From an uncultured Bacteroidales bacterium (GTDB lineage: Bacteria; Bacteroidota; Bacteroidia; Bacteroidales; UBA932), in NCBI GenBank assembly GCA_946614205.1, contig CAMOGR010000134.1, forward strand, positions 1 through 20,460: DNA of 20,460 nucleotides. The letters are read 5' to 3'. The position numbers and the translations under genes are program-made. How positions within the stretch are numbered: position 1 is the first letter of the stretch; each line of letters opens with the position of its first letter. Below, piece by piece: positions 16,636-20,460 of this stretch. Below the pieces are notes generated by a model that worked only from the letters and a program-made list of their open reading frames with translations, did no database searches and was not told the DNA's origin.

Positions 16636-17472
16636 ATGCAGAAAGTCATTCTGGTAACCGGAGCCAGTTCCGGGATAGGATACGACGCCTCCGTCATGCT
16701 CGCCGGCAAGGGGCACATCGTGTATGCAGCGGCGCGCCGCACCGACAGGCTCGAGCCGCTCAAGGCCCTCGGAATCAAGACCCTGCGGCTCGATGTGAAC
16801 GACGAGGCCTCCGCACTCTCCTGCGTAAATGCCGTTCTCGACGCCGAAGGGCACATCGACGTACTTGTCAACAACGCCGGATACGGGTACTTCGGACCGG
16901 TGGAGTGCGTACCCCTCGAAGAAGCGCGCAGACAGCTGGAAACCAACGTCTTCGGGCTTTCGACAATGTGCCGCCTGGTAATTCCTTCCATGCGTGAAAG
17001 GCACAGCGGCCGGATCATCAACATTTCGTCCCTCGCCGGGCAGAGCTGCTTCCTGTACGGGGGCTGGTACCACGTATCCAAGTACTCTGTGGAGGCCCTG
17101 AGCGACTGCCTGCGAATAGAGCTCCGGCCCTTCGGTATCGACGTGGTCAAAATCGAACCCGGCGGAATACGCACGCAGTGGGGGCACATAGCCGCCGACC
17201 ATCTGGCCGAATGCACCAAAGGCAGCGTGTACGAGACCACAGCCTCACGGGAAGCGGAGCTAATGCATTTCGGATACGATTCCCGCTTGCTCACGAATCC
17301 TTCCAGGGTGGCCCGCGCGATCACCCACGCAGCCACAGGCCGCAGGCCCAGGGTACGCTACCGGGTAGGCGCAGGCGCGAGTTCGCTGGCATTCCTGCAT
17401 ACGGTACTGCCGGCCCGCTGGTGGGATGCGATGATGCGCCTGCTTGGCCGCAAACTGCTCAAGGATAAGTAG
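16636..17472 (+). CDS. Short-chain dehydrogenase/reductase (SDR)
   Basis: This is a 278-residue cytosolic oxidoreductase of the classical SDR type. The Rossmann nucleotide loop TGASSGIG is at 8-15, the NNAG motif at 79-82, catalytic Ser131 or Ser132 in NISSLAG, and Tyr145 and Lys149 in YHVSK. PGGI follows at 175-178. Arg34/Arg35 after the second strand suggest NADP(H) preference. The whole catalytic set is present. Substrate is unknown; close relatives are often annotated as generic oxidoreductases acting on hydroxyl groups. It follows the DUF486 gene by 9 bases, which suggests one transcript. The stop is 11 bases from the stop of the convergent histidine kinase gene. Confidence 0.93.
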   Translation: MQKVILVTGASSGIGYDASVMLAGKGHIVYAAARRTDRLEPLKALGIKTLRLDVNDEASALSCVNAVLDAEGHIDVLVNNAGYGYFGPVECVPLEEARRQLETNVFGLSTMCRLVIPSMRERHSGRIINISSLAGQSCFLYGGWYHVSKYSVEALSDCLRIELRPFGIDVVKIEPGGIRTQWGHIAADHLAECTKGSVYETTASREAELMHFGYDSRLLTNPSRVARAITHAATGRRPRVRYRVGAGASSLAFLHTVLPARWWDAMMRLLGRKLLKDK

Positions 17473-17483
17473 AAAGCACCCCG

Positions 17484-19397
17484 CTACCGCTGAGGCAGGG
17501 TAAAGACGAACCTGGCCCCTCCGCTGTAGCTGGTGTCCAGGAAGACACGTCCCTCCATCTTGCCGGCGATTTCGCGGCATATGGAAAGTCCGAGACCCGT
17601 TCCCTGCACGAACTCGTCGAGTTTGGTGAAGCGCTCGAAGATCTGTTCAGCCTTGTCAGCAGGTATGCCGGGGCCGGTATCCTCAACGTAGAACGTCACT
17701 TCTCCGGGATTCTCCGTCAGTGAGTATCCCAGGCGGATTTCGCCGCTGACGGTGTGCTTGCAGGCGTTGGTAAGCAGATTGACGAGAATCTGCTGGACGC
17801 GGCGCGGGTCTGTCCGGAAGACATGAGACTCCTCTTTACCGGGGATGAATTTCAACTGCACACCCGGCTGCAGGCGGTGTTCGGAACTGCTTACGGCCTC
17901 GCGGCACACGAAGTTGCAGTCGCAGTCCTCAACAGTTATACGGTAGTTGCCGGCATCCATCGCGGAGGCGTTGAGAATGTCGTCCAGGAGCATCGTCAGC
18001 ATCTTGGTGTTGTTGACGATGTGGTTGGCGAATTCGTCCTTCTCCTCCGGAGGGAAGGTGCCGTCGGGCAGGCTGAGCAGCTGGCTGAACCCGACAATGG
18101 CGTTGAGCGGTGTGCGGACTTCGTGGCTCATGTTCTGCACGAACCGGGTCTTGGCCTCGTCGGCCAGGCGCGCCCTTTCGTTGGCCTGCTTGAGTTCCTC
18201 AATCATTGCGACATCGCGGGCCTCGCGGCGCTTGAGGTTGCGTATATAAAAGAACATCAGGACCATGCCGGCTATCAAGACAAGCAGGACAGCCGCCTCT
18301 ACGGCGCGGGTTATCCGGGTAACCTGCGCAGACTTGGCGGCAAGGTCGGCGGCCAGGAGGTCGTTGCCATACTGCGCATCGAGCTCAAGCAACTGCATGT
18401 CAAGGAGTTTCGCAAAATCCTCATTCTTGGTGTCAAGGCAGTAGTCCTTCAGCGGCTCGGCTATGTCGTGACGGCCCATATTCTCGGCTATCTTGGCTAT
18501 GGTACGGGCATGCTGCGTGGGGAGACGGTAGAGGCGCTGGTCATCGGGTTTGATTGTGCCATCGAAAAGATTGTCGATAATTTCCAGCATCCTCGGGGCC
18601 CAGTTCGTGACAGCATTGCGGAACCTTGACCTGGCATACACTTCACGCCAGCTGGAGTATTCGCGGTAATCCACTGAGAGGGCTCCGATTTTTGTAAACT
18701 CAAACGCGCATCGCACAGAATCCTGCGGTGTTTTTGCGAGGCTCCACGCCTTGCGGACGAAGTATCGCAGGGAGTCGCTGCGGGGCGGGAAAGTATTGGC
18801 GTAGTCGATGTATGCCGGAGCTATGGTCTGCCGCTTTATGAGAGGGTCCGAGGAAGTGTTGTAAGTCTTGATGATCGAGGCAAGATAGCGCCGCTGCGTA
18901 TTGCGGTCCCCGTAATTGCCGTAGATGCCCGCAAATTGTTTGTCGGAGCACCATTTGCCGTATTCATCCCCCCTGTCGACCGCCTCTCTCTGCATCTCCC
19001 TTATGATTTCAACGGCCCGAAGAAGCCTGTGGGTATTGAAAAAATAGTTCTTGGTGTACTCGTAGGACTGATAGAAATATTGCCTGTAGCCCAGCCGGAG
19101 GGCTATTTCCTTGAGCCTCTCGTGGGCCGAGAGCACATCTTCGTCTGTCGACTCGGGGTCGTGGATAAGACGGCGCAGGTCGAGAACGTAATAAAGCACC
19201 TGGGCTTTGGCATCGGAATTCTCTATGGCGGCATGCAGGAGCTCGGCATTGGCCTCCTCGAAACCCTCCTTCCCCACCATCGAATCAGCCTTAAGGAACA
19301 GCGTATAGCATTCGTCGGTAAGGTCGTAGGGATTGTTCTGCCCCGCAGCAGCCAGGGACAGAACGAAGAAAGCGACTATGAACAGCAAGCGCCTCAT
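17484..19397 (-). CDS. Membrane sensor histidine kinase with periplasmic helical repeat domain
   Basis: The frame is open further upstream, but the start at 19397 (637 residues) gives a clean signal peptide (MRRLLFIVAFFVLSLAAAGQ) and lies just after a perfect -7 box. Residues about 21-360 are an all-helical extracytoplasmic region, probably TPR-like. One membrane helix follows (about 366-385), then a short coiled coil. The HisKA dimer domain has phosphoacceptor His425 in MSHEVRTP. The ATPase domain has the N box (Asn540, Asn544), DTGPGI (573-578) and GTGLGL (599-604). All kinase motifs are intact. There is no receiver domain and no response regulator gene in the window, so it is an orphan kinase. 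It is divergent from a lipoprotein and a membrane protein, which could be targets or part of the sensing path. Signal unknown. Confidence 0.93.
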   Translation of the reverse strand: MRRLLFIVAFFVLSLAAAGQNNPYDLTDECYTLFLKADSMVGKEGFEEANAELLHAAIENSDAKAQVLYYVLDLRRLIHDPESTDEDVLSAHERLKEIALRLGYRQYFYQSYEYTKNYFFNTHRLLRAVEIIREMQREAVDRGDEYGKWCSDKQFAGIYGNYGDRNTQRRYLASIIKTYNTSSDPLIKRQTIAPAYIDYANTFPPRSDSLRYFVRKAWSLAKTPQDSVRCAFEFTKIGALSVDYREYSSWREVYARSRFRNAVTNWAPRMLEIIDNLFDGTIKPDDQRLYRLPTQHARTIAKIAENMGRHDIAEPLKDYCLDTKNEDFAKLLDMQLLELDAQYGNDLLAADLAAKSAQVTRITRAVEAAVLLVLIAGMVLMFFYIRNLKRREARDVAMIEELKQANERARLADEAKTRFVQNMSHEVRTPLNAIVGFSQLLSLPDGTFPPEEKDEFANHIVNNTKMLTMLLDDILNASAMDAGNYRITVEDCDCNFVCREAVSSSEHRLQPGVQLKFIPGKEESHVFRTDPRRVQQILVNLLTNACKHTVSGEIRLGYSLTENPGEVTFYVEDTGPGIPADKAEQIFERFTKLDEFVQGTGLGLSICREIAGKMEGRVFLDTSYSGGARFVFTLPQR

Positions 19398-19402
19398 ATC
19401 GT

Positions 19403-19442
19403 GCAAATATAAGTATTTCCAGAAAAAGTTAGTTATATTTGC
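19403..19442. repeat. Mirror-image divergent promoters (perfect 10-bp inverted repeat)
   Basis: GCAAATATAA (19403-19412) and TTATATTTGC (19433-19442) are exact inverse complements with a 20-base spacer. Each arm contains a perfect -7 box: TATATTTG on the minus strand at 19404-19411 for the kinase and on the plus strand at 19434-19441 for the lipoprotein. The symmetry may come from the promoters themselves or form an operator. The ATGs lie only 6 and 5 bases past the boxes. Confidence 0.6.
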
Positions 19443-19446
19443 GGAT

Positions 19447-19959
19447 ATGAAACGCCTGACTATCATCTTTTCCGTTATTATGTTTGGATTCCTGCTTTCA
19501 GCCTGTGGCGCGGTGACTCCAAGGCAATTTGCCGGCACGCCGGAATTGTATGAATACAACCACAACAGCACCATGATGTGGCCGACGAAATGGTATTGCG
19601 TGGAGCCTGACACCACCGGCAGGCTGCTTCTCAAGACCTCCAGCCAAGATTCCGAGATCCGCGTGTACGCCGCTCCGGCGGACTGCCTGGAGAGAATCGG
19701 CGCCATAGTAAGGAAGCACAAGCTTTGGAAGCTCAAGAATTCTTACACCCCGCCCGTACACATTCTCGACGGATACATGTGGGGAATACGAATCGGTTAC
19801 GAAGGCGATACGATTTACTCGGGAGGCAGCAACGCCATGCCGTCCGGCAAGCTCCTGGAGGGCATTTCGGCCATAAACGGCTATCTGCAGGGCCTTCTGG
19901 ACGCCTTTGGAGAGGAGGACCTGCTGCGCCTTGAATCCCACGTTGACAGAAGGAGATGA
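19447..19959 (+). CDS. Small lipoprotein of unknown function
   Basis: This is a 170-residue protein. The start at 19447 gives a lipoprotein signal peptide with lipobox LSAC, Cys20; the frame is open upstream but the promoter at 19434-19441 and the signal peptide fix this ATG. The mature part is about 150 residues with no transmembrane segment. It alternates polar beta-type stretches (RLLLKTSSQDSEIRVYA; MWGIRIGYEGDTIYSGG) with helices, suggesting a small alpha/beta domain held at the membrane. It has no motif I recognise. Its stop overlaps the start of the following membrane protein (ATGA at 19956-19959), so the two are translated together. Divergent arrangement with the sensor kinase hints at a shared stimulus; this is inferred. 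Confidence 0.8.
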   Translation: MKRLTIIFSVIMFGFLLSACGAVTPRQFAGTPELYEYNHNSTMMWPTKWYCVEPDTTGRLLLKTSSQDSEIRVYAAPADCLERIGAIVRKHKLWKLKNSYTPPVHILDGYMWGIRIGYEGDTIYSGGSNAMPSGKLLEGISAINGYLQGLLDAFGEEDLLRLESHVDRRR

Positions 19960-20460
19960 AAGTAAGGCACCGCCTGATTATCGCCGCTGTTGTCGCAGCC
20001 ATTCTGCTGCTCGTCGGCATCCGCCTGCTCTTCGTTGAGGCGGCGTTCAAGTACGGACTGATTCTGCTCGGAGCCGTAGGCGTGGCTTTCCTCGTCTGGA
20101 AGGCGTTCATCCAGAACGGACAACGGGAACTGGAACGCAGCGAGAAGCACTCCGAGGAGCTCCAGGAGCAGGTCACCGAGCTCCGCAGGCAGCTCGACAC
20201 TCTAAGCCGCAGTCCCTTGAACGTCACCTCGCTCACTCCTGTACTGCATCTTGCCGTACTCAACATAGATACTTCTTTCACAAGAACTTACGAACGCTCC
20301 GACGAATCCCGCGGCCTCACCTTCAAAGGGGCGCTCCGGGCCGACGTCTGCGCCGAATACGGCATACGCCTGGAGGACGTGCGCTTCCGCTACGACGCCT
20401 CCACCGACACTCTGTGGCTTTCCGATTTCCACCCGGGCCTGCTGTCGTTCTCCAAGAAAC
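19956..20460 (+). CDS. Membrane protein with coiled coil, 3' end outside window
   Basis: An open frame from the ATG at 19956 to the end of the window (168 codons, no stop), preceded by AGGAG (19951-19955). Two closely spaced hydrophobic segments (about residues 7-27 and 33-50) form a membrane hairpin. A charged helical, probably coiled-coil, stretch follows at about 55-86. The last part is a beta-rich region (from SLTPVLHLAVLNIDTSF, with FKGALRADVCAEYGI). That end loosely recalls DUF4230-type proteins of Bacteroidota, but I cannot confirm it. The start overlaps the lipoprotein stop by four bases, so they form an operon. Function unknown. Confidence 0.75.
   Translation, partial: MKVRHRLIIAAVVAAILLLVGIRLLFVEAAFKYGLILLGAVGVAFLVWKAFIQNGQRELERSEKHSEELQEQVTELRRQLDTLSRSPLNVTSLTPVLHLAVLNIDTSFTRTYERSDESRGLTFKGALRADVCAEYGIRLEDVRFRYDASTDTLWLSDFHPGLLSFSKK

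Noticed and set aside
16185..17336. Minus-strand open frames opposite the DUF486 and SDR genes
   Set aside because: The sense-strand products are well-conserved families with complete motifs; the antisense products match nothing.
19333..19446. N-terminal extension of the lipoprotein frame
   Set aside because: It would run back through the divergent promoter into the kinase gene and place the lipobox internally.
19398..19736. N-terminal extension of the histidine kinase frame
   Set aside because: The extension overlaps the divergent lipoprotein gene and its promoter, and would bury the signal peptide in the middle of the protein.

Overview
The window looks like chromosome from a fairly GC-rich member of the Bacteroidota, probably order Bacteroidales. 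The protein families support this: SusA-like GH13, SusB-like GH97, fimbrillin-like lipoproteins and large secreted calcineurin-like phosphoesterases. So do repeated perfect matches to the Bacteroidota -7 box TAnnTTTG (16210-16217, 16230-16237, 14641-14648, 19404-19411, 19434-19441, 898-905), and most genes lack a strong Shine-Dalgarno. Genus cannot be decided from the sequence; an Alistipes-like or other gut/rumen Bacteroidales is a reasonable guess. No rRNA, tRNA, CRISPR, transposase or phage gene is visible, and no gap between genes exceeds 300 bases.

Left part, 1-8967, all on the plus strand: the 3' part of a GH13 alpha-amylase (runs in from the left), a compact AT-richer toxin-antitoxin pair (ribbon-helix-helix antitoxin plus PIN-domain toxin) with its own promoter inside a 48-bp inverted repeat, then a tightly packed run. 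That run is a SusA-like GH13 lipoprotein, a SusB-like GH97 alpha-glucosidase, a two-HKD phospholipase D/cardiolipin-synthase protein, a CDP-alcohol phosphatidyltransferase and ATP-dependent phosphofructokinase. The starch enzymes would deliver glucose that PFK commits to glycolysis; the two phospholipid genes embedded between them are the odd part.

Middle, 8959-16192, all minus: first a GH51 alpha-L-arabinofuranosidase with its own promoter. Then, from a second promoter, comes a three-gene unit: a 50-residue small ORF, a 1066-residue lipoprotein joining fimbrillin-like, jelly-roll-like and calcineurin-like phosphoesterase modules, and a 756-residue paralogous phosphoesterase fused to a C-terminal glycerophosphodiester phosphodiesterase (GDPD). 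Together these suggest extracytoplasmic breakdown of phosphodiester-containing material.

Right part: a divergent promoter region (16193-16257) drives GH51 leftward and a DUF486 membrane protein plus SDR oxidoreductase rightward. An orphan sensor histidine kinase (17484-19397, minus) is divergent from a small lipoprotein and a coiled-coil membrane protein that runs off the right end. These two divergent promoters are mirror images, and their -7 boxes lie so close to the start codons that both mRNAs should be almost leaderless.

No single gene is a clearly unknown system. The most unusual items are the phosphoesterase-GDPD fusion unit with its small leader ORF, the two long palindromes that abut or overlap start codons around the toxin-antitoxin pair, and the predicted leaderless divergent pair.
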